A stretch of DNA of 64,000 bases from Bacteroidota bacterium (GTDB lineage: Bacteria > Bacteroidota > Bacteroidia > B-17B0 > Aurantibacillaceae): contig JAJONO010000010.1 in assembly GCA_021323535.1 (NCBI GenBank), positions 22,704-86,703 on the forward strand, given 5' to 3'. Below, piece after piece: positions 25,109 to 33,507 of the stretch. The position numbers and the translations under genes are program-made. How positions within the stretch are numbered: position 1 is the stretch's first letter; the number at the start of each line of letters is the position of its first letter. The notes beneath the pieces were generated by a model that had not been told where the DNA came from, ran no database searches, and worked only from the letters and a program-made list of their open reading frames with translations.

Positions 25109-25716
25109 AAAATACAGAAAGATTGACCACCAAAGCGGTTTACGATTATAAACTCGTAAGGGCCGCGCTTGACAAAGGCGACCAGAAAGCATTCGCCGAA
25201 CTCCTGCAACGTTACCGCGAAAGCGTTTACTACATGATGCTGAAAATGTGTAACAATAAGGATGATGCCGAGGATCTTACCATTGAAGCCTTTGGCCGTG
25301 CGTTTAAAAAACTCGATCAATATAGTCCCGATTACGCATTCAGTACTTGGTTATTTAAAATTGCAAGTAACAACGCCATTGATTTTATTCGCCGCAAAAA
25401 GCAAATGACTTCAGTTTCTCTCGACAATAAATTAGAAAGCTCTGAAAATAAAGATCACTCTTCCAATATAAAAGCAAATGTTCCTGATCCGGAAGAGCAT
25501 TTTATCAAGAAACAAAAAGTGGAACTGGTTCGCGTTCTCGTAGATAATCTGAAACCAAAATACAAGGAAATGATCGAACTCTTTTATTTTCATGAAATGA
25601 GCCACGAAGAAATTTCTAAAAAATTAAATCTTCCTATCGGAACCATCAAAGCTCAACTGTTCCGCGCTCGCGATCTCCTGTACAATGCCTTAAAAAACCG
25701 TAAGGAAAAGTATTAA
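25096..25716 (+). CDS. ECF-type RNA polymerase sigma factor
   Basis: The 206-residue sigma-70 family protein has region 2 (FAELLQRYRESVYYMMLKMCNNKDDAEDLTIEAFGRAFKKLDQYSPDYAFSTWLFKIASNNAIDFIRRKK). After a short linker comes region 4 (VDNLKPKYKEMIELFYFHEMSHEEISKKLNLPIGTIKAQLFRARDLLYNAL). No anti-sigma gene is adjacent; instead it sits between a glycosyltransferase and rsmG in one transcription unit, an uncommon setting that suggests constitutive or growth-linked expression. Confidence 0.93.
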   Translation: MDELENTERLTTKAVYDYKLVRAALDKGDQKAFAELLQRYRESVYYMMLKMCNNKDDAEDLTIEAFGRAFKKLDQYSPDYAFSTWLFKIASNNAIDFIRRKKQMTSVSLDNKLESSENKDHSSNIKANVPDPEEHFIKKQKVELVRVLVDNLKPKYKEMIELFYFHEMSHEEISKKLNLPIGTIKAQLFRARDLLYNALKNRKEKY

Positions 25717-25720
25717 ACCG

Positions 25721-26347
25721 GTGATCGCCATTTTACACAAATACTTCAAGGATCTTAGCCCAACACAAATCTCGCAGTTCGAACAATTGCAGGATCTATA
25801 TGCCGACTGGAACAGCAAGATCAACGTTATTTCCAGGAAAGACATTGAATCACTTTACGAGAAACATGTATTACACTCGCTCGGTATTGCCAAAGTCATG
25901 CAGTTTAAACCCGGCACAAAAGTGATGGATGTTGGCACCGGTGGAGGATTTCCTGGAATTCCGCTCGCGATTTTATTTCCTGAATCGGATTTTTTGCTGG
26001 TGGACAGTATTGGTAAAAAAATAAAAGTGGTGAATGAAGTCGCTACAGCTTTAAAACTCAAAAATGTAATTGGCCGGCAACAACGCGCCGAAGAAGTAAA
26101 AGAAAAATTTCACTTTGTGGTTAGTCGTGCTGTGACCGAGTTTCCTGTGTTTTACACCTGGGTAAAAGATAAATTCCTGAAAGAAAACTTCAACGAGCTC
26201 CCTAACGGCATTCTCTATTTAAAGGGCGGCGATTTAAAGGAAGAATTCGGACAATTTTATAACCGGGCTAAGTTCCATGACCTGAAAGATTTTTTTGAAG
26301 AAGAATTTTTTGAGACCAAGAAGGTGGTTTACTTTAAAAGTGTTTAG
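25721..26347 (+). CDS. rsmG: 16S rRNA (guanine(527)-N7)-methyltransferase
   Basis: RsmG (GidB) methylates G527 of 16S rRNA using SAM. The 208-residue protein has the family pattern: LYADWNSKINVISRKDIESLYEKHVLHSLG, the SAM motif VMDVGTGGGFPGIPLAILFPESDFLLVDSIGKKIKVV and FHFVVSRAVTEFPVFYTWVKDKF. The start is GTG, four bases after the sigma factor stop. It ends facing aspartokinase across a 66-bp gap holding an imperfect inverted repeat. Confidence 0.95.
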   Translation: MIAILHKYFKDLSPTQISQFEQLQDLYADWNSKINVISRKDIESLYEKHVLHSLGIAKVMQFKPGTKVMDVGTGGGFPGIPLAILFPESDFLLVDSIGKKIKVVNEVATALKLKNVIGRQQRAEEVKEKFHFVVSRAVTEFPVFYTWVKDKFLKENFNELPNGILYLKGGDLKEEFGQFYNRAKFHDLKDFFEEEFFETKKVVYFKSV

Positions 26348-26349
26348 TT

Positions 26350-26412
26350 CTTAATGTTTAGTTTTTAATGTGGATCATCTGTTAAAAACCAATAACTCAA
26401 CACTAAAAACCA
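26350..26412. terminator. Imperfect inverted repeat between convergent rsmG and aspartokinase genes
   Basis: The left arm (TTAATGTTTAGTTTTTAATG region) and the right arm (AACTCAACACTAAAAACC region) pair over about 23 positions with roughly 16 matches. It may act as a weak bidirectional terminator, or be an intergenic repeat. Confidence 0.35.
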
Positions 26413-26413
26413 A

Positions 26414-27676
26414 TTACTCCTCCTTCATCACCATCTGGTGCGTGTTTCTGCTTCTCTGCTCTATTAAGATGATTTTATTTTCACTAAGCTTTGAGATAAT
26501 TTCGTTGTCGTAGTTCCTTATGGTCATTAACTGTACGTCCTTATTATAAAGCACTTTGAATTGCTCCTGCAGATCATTGATCAATGGCTCGATCTTATGC
26601 TCGTCATAATCGGTACAAACACTAAAACTGATTGCCGAGTTCTGGATCATGTTCGCATGAACGTTGTATTTGGAAAACAGGCTAAAGATGGCGCTTAAAT
26701 TATCTTCGGCAATAAAACTAAAATCTTTTGGTTGTATTGAAAGCAGGATCTGGTTCACTTTGAAAATGTAACTGGTAACGTTGATGCGTTTCTCACTTTC
26801 TTTAATAACAGTTCCTTCCTCGGCCGGACTAACAAACGACCTTACAAATAACGGAATGTTCTTATTCTGCAGCGGCTTAATGGTTTTCGGGTGAATAACA
26901 GAGGCGCCGTAATACGTGAGCTCAATGGCGTCGTGATAAGTTAACTCGTCAATTTTTTTGGTATTCTTAAAATATTTTGGATCGGCGTTTAGTACTCCAG
27001 GTACATCTTTCCAGATGATAACCCTCTCCGCGTTTGAAAAATAAGCGAGAAGAGCCGCTGTATAATCGCTTCCTTCTCTTCCTAAGGTAGTTGTAAAATT
27101 TTCGGAAGTTCCGCCAATGAATCCTTGCGTAACAACAATATTCGTTTTCTTTAACTCTGGTAATAATTGTGTTTGAACCAATGTCTCGCTCAACGCATAA
27201 TCCACTTTTCCTTCTCTGAATGAATTATCTGTCTGAATAATTCCTCTCGCGTCCATCCATTTATTGGTAATGCCGTTCTCGTTTAAATAAGCCGAAACGA
27301 TCTTAGTGGCCAGAACTTCTCCTAACGAAACAAGCTGGTCGTAATGGTGATTATATGTAAACGAAGGTTCTTCTTCCAGTACCCACAACATTTCTACAAA
27401 TACATTTTCTATTTCATTGTTGATGTTTGCAGGATCCTTAAACAAGATCTTTGTAATTCCCAGGTGAAATTCTTTAAGGTCGTTGAATATCTCTTCCACG
27501 CTTCCCTGCTTGTAGAAATAAGCGTTCACTAAAGCCTCCAGTTTATTGGTGGTTTTGTCCATCGCCGAAATAACAATAATGGTTGGTTCTTTGGCGTATG
27601 TTTTTACAATGGATGCGACGTTCTTTACCGCATCGGCATTTTTTACTGAAGCTCCACCGAACTTAAATACCTGCAT
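26414..27676 (-). CDS. lysC: Aspartate kinase (monofunctional)
   Basis: This enzyme phosphorylates aspartate, the first step to lysine, threonine and methionine. The 420-residue protein starts MQVFKFGGASVKNADAVKNVASIV (kinase N-terminus KFGGASVK). It contains VTQGFIGG, TTLGREGSDYTAALLAYFSNAERVIIWKDVPGVLNADP and ELTYYGASVIHPKTIKPL, then a C-terminal regulatory ACT region (about residues 300-400, DNLSAIFSLFSKYNVHANMIQNSAISFSVC). It is shorter than E. coli LysC but normal for Bacteroidota. A TACATTTG box lies 13 nt upstream. Confidence 0.93.
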   Translation of the reverse strand: MQVFKFGGASVKNADAVKNVASIVKTYAKEPTIIVISAMDKTTNKLEALVNAYFYKQGSVEEIFNDLKEFHLGITKILFKDPANINNEIENVFVEMLWVLEEEPSFTYNHHYDQLVSLGEVLATKIVSAYLNENGITNKWMDARGIIQTDNSFREGKVDYALSETLVQTQLLPELKKTNIVVTQGFIGGTSENFTTTLGREGSDYTAALLAYFSNAERVIIWKDVPGVLNADPKYFKNTKKIDELTYHDAIELTYYGASVIHPKTIKPLQNKNIPLFVRSFVSPAEEGTVIKESEKRINVTSYIFKVNQILLSIQPKDFSFIAEDNLSAIFSLFSKYNVHANMIQNSAISFSVCTDYDEHKIEPLINDLQEQFKVLYNKDVQLMTIRNYDNEIISKLSENKIILIEQRSRNTHQMVMKEE

Positions 27677-27689
27677 AACTAGTTTTGAG

Positions 27690-27697
27690 CAAATGTA
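27690..27697 (-). promoter_or_regulatory. Candidate -7 element TACATTTG for aspartokinase
   Basis: TACATTTG on the minus strand ends 13 nt before the ATG, predicting a leader of about 9 nt. Confidence 0.45.
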
Positions 27698-27740
27698 ATA
27701 TCTATTTTCTGAAGAGTCTATATTTTAAGTAGCAGAATTC

Positions 27741-27790
27741 TCAGATTCGCACAGATTATTTATCTGTGAAAATCAGCGGAAATCTGTGGC
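27741..27790. repeat. Dispersed palindromic repeat, copy 1 (CAGATT...AATCTGTGGC)
   Basis: This 50-bp A/T-rich segment has CAGATT arms at both ends, an internal CACAGATTATTTATCTGTG hairpin and the terminal AATCTGTGGC shared with the copy at 35.3 kb. It lies between dnaB's terminator and the aspartokinase promoter. Confidence 0.55.
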
Positions 27791-27801
27791 AAAACAACAT
27801 G

Positions 27802-27828
27802 AAAAAGCCCGGATAAAAATCCAGGCTT
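27802..27828 (-). terminator. Intrinsic terminator downstream of dnaB
   Basis: Arms 27805-27814 and 27819-27828 pair at 9 of 10 positions around AAAA. On the minus strand the stem (AAGCCTGGAT/ATCCGGGCTT) is followed by a short T-run, so it serves dnaB, which ends about 30 bp upstream. Confidence 0.75.
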
Positions 27829-27856
27829 CTTCTGTAATAAATTATTTATGTTTTTT

Positions 27857-29443
27857 TTAGAATGGAGGCTCTTTAAAATCTTCTATATCGTTTCTCTTAA
27901 TAATATCGTTGTTGTTATCATCTACTTTATCCCAATTCTTCGATGCAACAGTTTTCGTTCCTTTATCAATTAAGAAATCAGTGTTTTGTTCAAGTCCACC
28001 CGAACTTGTATTACTTCCACTGTAAATGCTTTCTCCTTCGGTATAATCGAGATCCGCAAATTTCGCGAACTGCCCTATAAATCTCAATTTAACGGTTTCC
28101 AATGCCCCGTGCCTGTTCTTGGCAATGATCACCTCTGCTCGTCCTCGTGTAGGTTCGTTATTTTCATCCACTTCCAATCCGTAATATTCAGGACGGTAAA
28201 TAAACATTACCATATCCGCATCCTGCTCAATAGCTCCCGATTCACGAAGATCACTCAACTGCGGACGTTTGCTTCCACCCGGTCTGTTCTCTACCTGGCG
28301 GCTTAACTGAGAAAGCGCAATGATCGGAATTTCAAGTTCCTTAGCAAGACTTTTTAATCCGCGTGAAATCTGACTGATCTCCTGTTCACGGTTTCCTTTT
28401 CCATCCGGACCACCGCTCATTAACTGAAGGTAGTCAATGATGATAAGCTCCACTTTTTGATTTTCTTTCAAACGACGGGCCTTGGCACGCAATTCGAAAA
28501 TAGAAAGAGCCGGCGTGTCGTCAATAAATAAAGGTGCGACCGCGAGTTTTTTAATACGCTCATTCAGCTGAACAAATTCGTGGTTATCTAAATTTCCTTT
28601 TAAGATCTTATCCTGCGCTATTTCTGTTTCACTGGAGATCAAACGTTTTACCAGCTGCAAACTGCTCATCTCTAAACTGAAGATAGCAACCGGTTTATTG
28701 AATTCAACAGCAGCGTTTTTTGCCATAGAAACAACGAATGCCGTTTTTCCCATACCAGGACGTGCGGCAAGAATAAGAAGATCGGATTTCTGCCACCCTC
28801 CTGTAATACGATCCATTGCCGTAAAGCCAGATGGAACACCAAGGAGACCATCGGTTTGATTAGCAGCAGTTTCAATTTCTTCGATAGCTTTTGCAATGAG
28901 CGTACTCATTTTATCGTGCTGTTTTCGAACATTTGAATCGAGGATCTCGAAAATATTTTTCGTAGTCTCATCAAGTAATTCAAAAACATCGGTAGAATCC
29001 TCGTAAGCAGTTTTAATAGTATCGGTGCTAATGCGGATCAACTCGCGCTGTAAATATTTTTGCGCTACAATGCGTGCGTGAAATTCGATATTAGCGGAAG
29101 ATGCAATGCGATTTGTAAGAGCGGAAACATAATAAGCTCCTCCAACAATTTCAAGCTCACTGGTGCGTTTAAGCTCCTGTGTAACGGTTAAGATGTCTAC
29201 CGGCTCTGAACGGTTAAATAAAGAAACCATTGCCGCAAAAACGCGGCCGTTCTGCTCTTTATAAAATGCTTCCGGACTTAATATATCAATTACGGTACTG
29301 AGTGCTTCTTTTTCAAGCAACATAGCGCCAAGCACTGCTTCTTCCAATTCAACCGCCTGCGGAGGCAGTTTTCCTAGTTCGCTTGCAGTGTTGGAGGTAC
29401 TGAAAGTTCTTTTTCGTGTTTTATTTTGGTTATCCTGGTTCAT
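27857..29443 (-). CDS. dnaB: Replicative DNA helicase
   Basis: DnaB is the hexameric helicase of the replication fork. The 528-residue protein has the N-terminal DnaB domain (PPQAVELEEAVLGAMLLEKEALSTVIDIL...). Its RecA-like C-domain has Walker A AARPGMGKTAF at about 226-236, Walker B VELIIIDYLQLMSG, SRGLKSLAKELEIPIIALSQLSRQVE and the arginine-finger region SDLRESGAIEQDADMVMFIYRPEYY. No intein interrupts it. A Ser/Asn/Asp-rich C-terminal tail (about 50 residues) is likely disordered. Confidence 0.96.
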   Translation of the reverse strand: MNQDNQNKTRKRTFSTSNTASELGKLPPQAVELEEAVLGAMLLEKEALSTVIDILSPEAFYKEQNGRVFAAMVSLFNRSEPVDILTVTQELKRTSELEIVGGAYYVSALTNRIASSANIEFHARIVAQKYLQRELIRISTDTIKTAYEDSTDVFELLDETTKNIFEILDSNVRKQHDKMSTLIAKAIEEIETAANQTDGLLGVPSGFTAMDRITGGWQKSDLLILAARPGMGKTAFVVSMAKNAAVEFNKPVAIFSLEMSSLQLVKRLISSETEIAQDKILKGNLDNHEFVQLNERIKKLAVAPLFIDDTPALSIFELRAKARRLKENQKVELIIIDYLQLMSGGPDGKGNREQEISQISRGLKSLAKELEIPIIALSQLSRQVENRPGGSKRPQLSDLRESGAIEQDADMVMFIYRPEYYGLEVDENNEPTRGRAEVIIAKNRHGALETVKLRFIGQFAKFADLDYTEGESIYSGSNTSSGGLEQNTDFLIDKGTKTVASKNWDKVDDNNNDIIKRNDIEDFKEPPF

Positions 29444-29723
29444 TACTGGGGATTAAAGGGGGAGGCAAATGTGCGATTAAATTGGCGTTTCTTAAATTTA
29501 CGAAATCGCTTACCTTGTTATCAACTTGTGTATAACTATTATCTGTATGTCTAAGCCCAACAAAATCAATAGCATCAAGGCATCGAACATGTTCATAAAT
29601 CCAAAAATCACTTCTTAACAAAGAGCGTGTTAGAGAATTGTTCATTGTTTAACTCGATTCATTTTCAATTAATTAAACTTTTGGGCAAAATTTGTATTTG
29701 ATTTGTTATAAATAATATTTTCT

Positions 29724-30668
29724 ATGCGTGTTCTTCTTATCGATTCCAATCACCCTGTGCTTCACGAAACTTTACAACTGGCCGGATTTACCTGTGACCC
29801 TTACTGGGACAAGTCTGCAGACGAACTTCAGAAACTTCTTCCGCAATATGATGCCTGTGTAATCAGAAGTAAATTCAAAATCACGAAAGAAATTATTGAT
29901 CAATGTCCGAATCTTAAATGCATTGGTCGCGTTGGTGCAGGAATGGAAAACATTGATCATGTTTACGCTGCATCAAAAAAAATAATCTGCGTAAATGCTC
30001 CTGAAGGTAACCGCGACGCAGTTGGCGAGCATGCTTTAGGAATGTTACTTATGCTGATGAATAATCTGAAGAAGGCCGATGCTGAAGTACGCAACAACAT
30101 TTGGTTACGTGCCGAAAACAGAGGTTATGAAATTACAGGCAAAACAGTTGGCATTATCGGATACGGATTTATGGGCAGCAGCTTCGCGCAGAAATTAAAA
30201 GGTTTTGATTGTAACATTCTCGCCTACGATAAATATAAAACAGATATCTCAACTGATTTTGTAAAACAGGTTGAATTGCACGAGCTATTCAACGAGTGTG
30301 ATATTGTAAGTCTGCACGTTCCGCTAACTCCTGAAACTGAATTCATGATCAATTCAGAATTCATTTCAAAATTCAAAAAACCTTTTTATATCATTAATAC
30401 TGCAAGAGGAAAATGTCTCAACACTTCTGATCTGGTAGATGCTATTAAAAGTGGAAAAGTAAGAGGCGCCTGCCTCGATGTTCTGGAATACGAATCGGTT
30501 TCATTCTCAAAAACAGATCTTTCAAAAACTCCGGAACCTATGCAGTTCCTAATTAAATCTGACAAGGTTATTCTTAGTCCGCACATTGCCGGGTGGACAC
30601 ACGAGAGCAATTTCAAAATGAGTAAGATTGTAGCTGAGAAGATGGTTAAGGTTTTGAGTGGCATATAA
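29724..30668 (+). CDS. D-isomer-specific 2-hydroxyacid dehydrogenase (phosphoglycerate dehydrogenase-like)
   Basis: The 314-residue NAD-dependent dehydrogenase has an N-terminal substrate domain (CVIRSKFKITKEIIDQCPNLKCIGRVGAGMENID) and NAPEGNRDAVGEHALGMLLMLMNNLKKAD. The NAD fold TVGIIGYGFMGSSFAQKLKGF is at about residues 142-162. Catalytic segments are INTARGKCLNTSDLVDAIKSGKVRGACLDVLEYE and LSPHIAGWTHESNFKMS (catalytic His). It resembles short PGDH enzymes without the ACT domain; whether it makes serine or acts on another 2-hydroxyacid is open. Confidence 0.9.
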   Translation: MRVLLIDSNHPVLHETLQLAGFTCDPYWDKSADELQKLLPQYDACVIRSKFKITKEIIDQCPNLKCIGRVGAGMENIDHVYAASKKIICVNAPEGNRDAVGEHALGMLLMLMNNLKKADAEVRNNIWLRAENRGYEITGKTVGIIGYGFMGSSFAQKLKGFDCNILAYDKYKTDISTDFVKQVELHELFNECDIVSLHVPLTPETEFMINSEFISKFKKPFYIINTARGKCLNTSDLVDAIKSGKVRGACLDVLEYESVSFSKTDLSKTPEPMQFLIKSDKVILSPHIAGWTHESNFKMSKIVAEKMVKVLSGI

Positions 30669-30870
30669 ATTCACATTCAACTACGTTGTGGTTGTTTTAC
30701 GAAAACCTGCGGTTTTCTATTCACATTCATCCCTTCAGGATTGACGGTAAACTCTGGATTTTAATCCGCTTAAATGTCCGTAAATCATATTTGTTGGGAA
30801 GTCAAAAGGACTTCAATGTTGTAGCATAATGAAATTTATGCGTTACAACCACAACGTGGCTGAATGTAAA
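30669..30870. repeat. Structured intergenic element with 25-bp terminal inverted repeats
   Basis: This is a 202-bp segment between convergent genes. Terminal arms 30670-30694 and 30846-30870 match at 22 of 25 positions; the three differences become G-T wobble pairs in a minus-strand transcript. Inside lie four small hairpins: GAAAACC/GGTTTTC (30701-30717), GGATT/AATCC (30756-30767), GAAGTC/GACTTC (30798-30814) and GCATAA/TTATGC (30824-30841). An 11-bp direct repeat ATTCACATTCA occurs at 30669 and 30719. No coding potential is seen. It looks like a MITE/REP-type element or a folded RNA in the 3' regions. Confidence 0.7.
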
Positions 30871-30879
30871 TCAGGGTAA

Positions 30880-31383
30880 TTAAAAATCGATCGTAAACGT
30901 TGGGGTAGTGATAATGTTTGATTTATTACCAGCTTCATCCACTACAAAAAGTGTGTATTTAAACACCTTTACAGAATCGCCGCTTCGGAATGGCCCCCAT
31001 GGAAGATACATATCTCCTCTTACAGATTTGTTGCGGTAACTGGGATGATCTTCATTGATCACATTAGGTTGAAGTACGGTTTGTGTAATACGCATGGTAT
31101 CATTGGTGATAAGATCCATGATCGGAGTAAACTGTTGGGTAGCTGAATTGAGGTAATAGAAGGTTCCGATAACATTTGGCCCGTTTGCATTGGCGTCGCG
31201 AAAAAGATCACCATCACCATCTTCGTAACTGATCACCATCACAGCAGTATCGTTACCTGCAGTAGTTTTTTTGGCGCCAAAATCTTTGTACTCAATCGCA
31301 GGAACAGGATTTTTGTTTTTGGATTTAACACATGCAAAACCCAAAAGCGCGGTACAGAATATGATCAGAAAAAAACGCATCAA
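30880..31383 (-). CDS. Putative lipoprotein of unknown function
   Basis: The 167-residue protein has a lipoprotein signal peptide (MMRFFLIIFCTALLGFACVKSK; lipobox LGFAC with lipidated Cys18). An extracytoplasmic domain follows that starts FGAKKTTAGNDTAVMVISYEDGDGDLFRDANA and ends YTLFVVDEAGNKSNIITTPTFTIDF. The DGDGDLF stretch looks like a calcium-binding loop, and the end resembles a beta-sandwich strand set. Such small lipoproteins are common in Bacteroidota and have no assigned function. Alternative start: the second Met. Confidence 0.8.
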   Translation of the reverse strand: MMRFFLIIFCTALLGFACVKSKNKNPVPAIEYKDFGAKKTTAGNDTAVMVISYEDGDGDLFRDANANGPNVIGTFYYLNSATQQFTPIMDLITNDTMRITQTVLQPNVINEDHPSYRNKSVRGDMYLPWGPFRSGDSVKVFKYTLFVVDEAGNKSNIITTPTFTIDF

Positions 31384-31406
31384 TCAAAAATCAATACATA
31401 AATTTA

Positions 31407-31414
31407 CAAAACTA
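31407..31414 (-). promoter_or_regulatory. Candidate -7 element TAGTTTTG for the lipoprotein gene
   Basis: TAGTTTTG on the minus strand ends 23 nt before the ATG, predicting a leader of about 20 nt. Confidence 0.4.
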
Positions 31415-31435
31415 TTGTAAGATACACAAATCGGG

Positions 31436-32422
31436 GTGATCAACATCGACAGGATATTTAACATTAATTCAGAAAGCGAATTTACAGAACTTGCTCTTGA
31501 AATTTTTCGTTTCCAGTATCTCAACAATGCTGTTTACCACGAGTGGACCAACCTTTTAAAAGTGAACGTAAATGATGTAAAATTATTGTCGCAAATTCCG
31601 TTCCTGCCCATAGAATTTTTTAAGAAGAACAAAATTGTTTCCATACCAGATAACGAAAGCACGATCATTTTCACCAGTAGTTCCACCACATCTCAAATAC
31701 CATCGCAGCATTATGTAACTGACATTTCGGTTTACGAAAAGAGCTTCACTAAGGCGTTTGAATTATTTTACGGGCAGCCTGGGGAACTTTGTATCCTGGC
31801 GCTCTTACCAAATTATCTGCAACGCGGTGGCTCATCCCTCGTGTACATGTGCGATAAACTGATCAAGAACTCCCGGCACCCACTCGGAGGATTTTTCCTG
31901 GATAATCTGAATGAACTCATCTCAGTAATTGAAAAATTAAAAAAGGAGAGACAAAAAACCTTACTCATCGGCGTTTCTTATGCCCTCCTGGATCTGGCAG
32001 ATACACACATCAAACTGAGCGATTCGTTTATTGTGATGGAAACCGGGGGAATGAAAGGAACGAGGAAGGAACTTCTGAAACAGGAACTTCACCTGCAACT
32101 TTGTAAAGGCTTCGGAATTGATAAAATTCACAGCGAATATGGCATGACCGAACTCCTGAGTCAGGCTTACAGCATGGGTGACGGAAAATTTTCCTCCCCG
32201 CCATGGATGAAATTCCTGATTCGTGAAGTAACCGACCCTTTGAATATACGCTCCGACCGCAAAACCGGGGGCATAAATGTAATCGACCTGGCTAATCTTA
32301 ATTCCTGTTCGTTCATTGCCACCAGCGATCTTGGCCAACTTGACGCTGAAAACAGGCTCGAATTAATGGGCAGGTACGATAATAGTGACGTAAGAGGCTG
32401 CAACCTCATGCTTGGAATCTGA
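31436..32422 (+). CDS. LuxE-like acyl-protein synthetase / AMP-forming ligase
   Basis: The 328-residue protein belongs to the LuxE branch of the adenylate-forming family. The phosphate-binding loop is IFTSSSTTSQIPSQHYVTD, followed by FILALLPNYLQ-type and GGSSLVYMCDKLI segments, VMETGGMKGTRKELLKQEL and the nucleotide motif IHSEYGMTELLSQAY. A C-terminal TGGINVIDLANLNSCSFIATSDLGQL ends the protein. LuxE activates a fatty acid as acyl-AMP and holds it as a thioester before reduction by LuxC; a LuxC-like reductase is encoded at 57978-58997. No luciferase genes are present, so the aldehyde product serves something else. The start is GTG. Confidence 0.87.
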   Translation: MINIDRIFNINSESEFTELALEIFRFQYLNNAVYHEWTNLLKVNVNDVKLLSQIPFLPIEFFKKNKIVSIPDNESTIIFTSSSTTSQIPSQHYVTDISVYEKSFTKAFELFYGQPGELCILALLPNYLQRGGSSLVYMCDKLIKNSRHPLGGFFLDNLNELISVIEKLKKERQKTLLIGVSYALLDLADTHIKLSDSFIVMETGGMKGTRKELLKQELHLQLCKGFGIDKIHSEYGMTELLSQAYSMGDGKFSSPPWMKFLIREVTDPLNIRSDRKTGGINVIDLANLNSCSFIATSDLGQLDAENRLELMGRYDNSDVRGCNLMLGI

Positions 32423-32429
32423 TTATAGA

Positions 32430-32495
32430 AATGGAAGATGGAAAATGGGAAATCCATACATTTTCCATTATACATCTTACATTTTCCATAAAGTC
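32430..32495. repeat. Imperfect inverted repeat downstream of the LuxE-like gene
   Basis: ATGGAAGATGGAAAATGG on the left faces CATTTTCCATTATACATC and a second TTTTCCAT on the right. It may work as a terminator hairpin, or be a simple-sequence-like intergenic repeat. Confidence 0.35.
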
Positions 32496-32586
32496 ATGTG
32501 AGCCAGTTCTTATAGTTTTTGAATCTTTAACGCCCGATTGTTACTATTTTTATTTCACGCTTTATAGCATTATTTGCAATTAAGCT

Positions 32587-32594
32587 TATTTTTG
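32587..32594 (+). promoter_or_regulatory. Candidate -7 element TATTTTTG for gldFG
   Basis: TATTTTTG ends 13 nt before the ATG at 32608, supporting that start and a leader of about 10 nt. Confidence 0.45.
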
Positions 32595-32607
32595 CGGACC
32601 AACCTTT

Positions 32608-33507
32608 ATGATGAGGATAATTATAACCATTGTTGTTATGTGTCTTGTATGGATACCTTACAAGATGTTGTCTAAAGACAGCGGCATTGTTATGGATCTT
32701 GTTGTTGCCGCAGTTGGGTATGGCTTATCTCATCTCATTTACAAAGCGAGCGAAATCAAAAACGCTGCTTTCATTCTCTATTTTAAAGAAATAAGAAGTT
32801 TCTTAAGTTCGCTCATCGGTTATATTGCTATCGCGGTTTTTATTACTTTGATCGGTGTTTTCCTGTGGGTGATTCCTTCAGACAGTACCGGCGCCAACAT
32901 TCTCGATAACGGTTTCGCAAACATTGACCCTCTTTTCTCCATTGGTCCATGGGTTTATCTTTTCCTGATCCCAGCCATTACCATGAGAAGTTTTTCAGAA
33001 GAAAAAAAAACAGGGACCATTGAACTGCTCCTTACCAGGCCGCTTAGCGACAGACAGATTGTACTTTCGAAATATTTTGCTGGATTTACCCTTGTTATAA
33101 TTTCTCTTTTACCAACGCTCATTTATTATTACAGCGTAACTGTACTAAGCGCCCAGAAAGGAATTATAGATACCGGTGGAATGTGGGGTTCTTATGTTGG
33201 ACTTCTTTTACTCGGCGCGGCTTTTGTAGCAATTGGAATTTTTGCTTCATCTATTGCCGAAAACCAGGTGATCGCGTTCATTATTGCCCTCCTACTCTGC
33301 TTTTTCTGTTTTATTGGATTTGACCTCATCGGCGACAGCGGCTTCTTTGGAAGATTTGACCCTTTTGTAAAAGGACTGGGAATAAACGAACACTACCTCA
33401 GCATGAGTCGTGGTGTTATTGATACACGTGACGCACTCTACTTTATAAGCGCAATTGCTCTTTTTAATCTCTTAACCAAATTAGTTTTACAAAGCAGAAA
33501 ATGGTAG
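32608..33507 (+). CDS. gldF: Gliding-motility ABC transporter permease GldF, N-terminally extended
   Basis: Residues 53 onward match GldF: AAFILYFKEIRSFLSSLIGYIAIAVFITLIGVFLWV, then FLIPAITMRSFSEEKKTGTIELLLTRPLSDRQIVLSKYFAGF and four further helices. GldF with GldG and the ATPase GldA forms an ABC transporter needed for gliding and T9SS function in Flavobacterium. The first 52 residues (two hydrophobic segments, IIITIVVMCLVWIPY and VMDLVVAAVGYGLSHLIY) are not part of usual GldF, which is about 240 residues long. gldA is not in this window. The stop overlaps gldG. Confidence 0.92.
   Translation: MMRIIITIVVMCLVWIPYKMLSKDSGIVMDLVVAAVGYGLSHLIYKASEIKNAAFILYFKEIRSFLSSLIGYIAIAVFITLIGVFLWVIPSDSTGANILDNGFANIDPLFSIGPWVYLFLIPAITMRSFSEEKKTGTIELLLTRPLSDRQIVLSKYFAGFTLVIISLLPTLIYYYSVTVLSAQKGIIDTGGMWGSYVGLLLLGAAFVAIGIFASSIAENQVIAFIIALLLCFFCFIGFDLIGDSGFFGRFDPFVKGLGINEHYLSMSRGVIDTRDALYFISAIALFNLLTKLVLQSRKW

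Noticed and set aside
29430..29645. A 71-codon minus-strand frame upstream of dnaB
   Set aside because: It overlaps the dnaB start, shows no recognisable motif or signal sequence, and lies in the likely dnaB promoter region. I cannot exclude a small gene, but the sequence gives no support.
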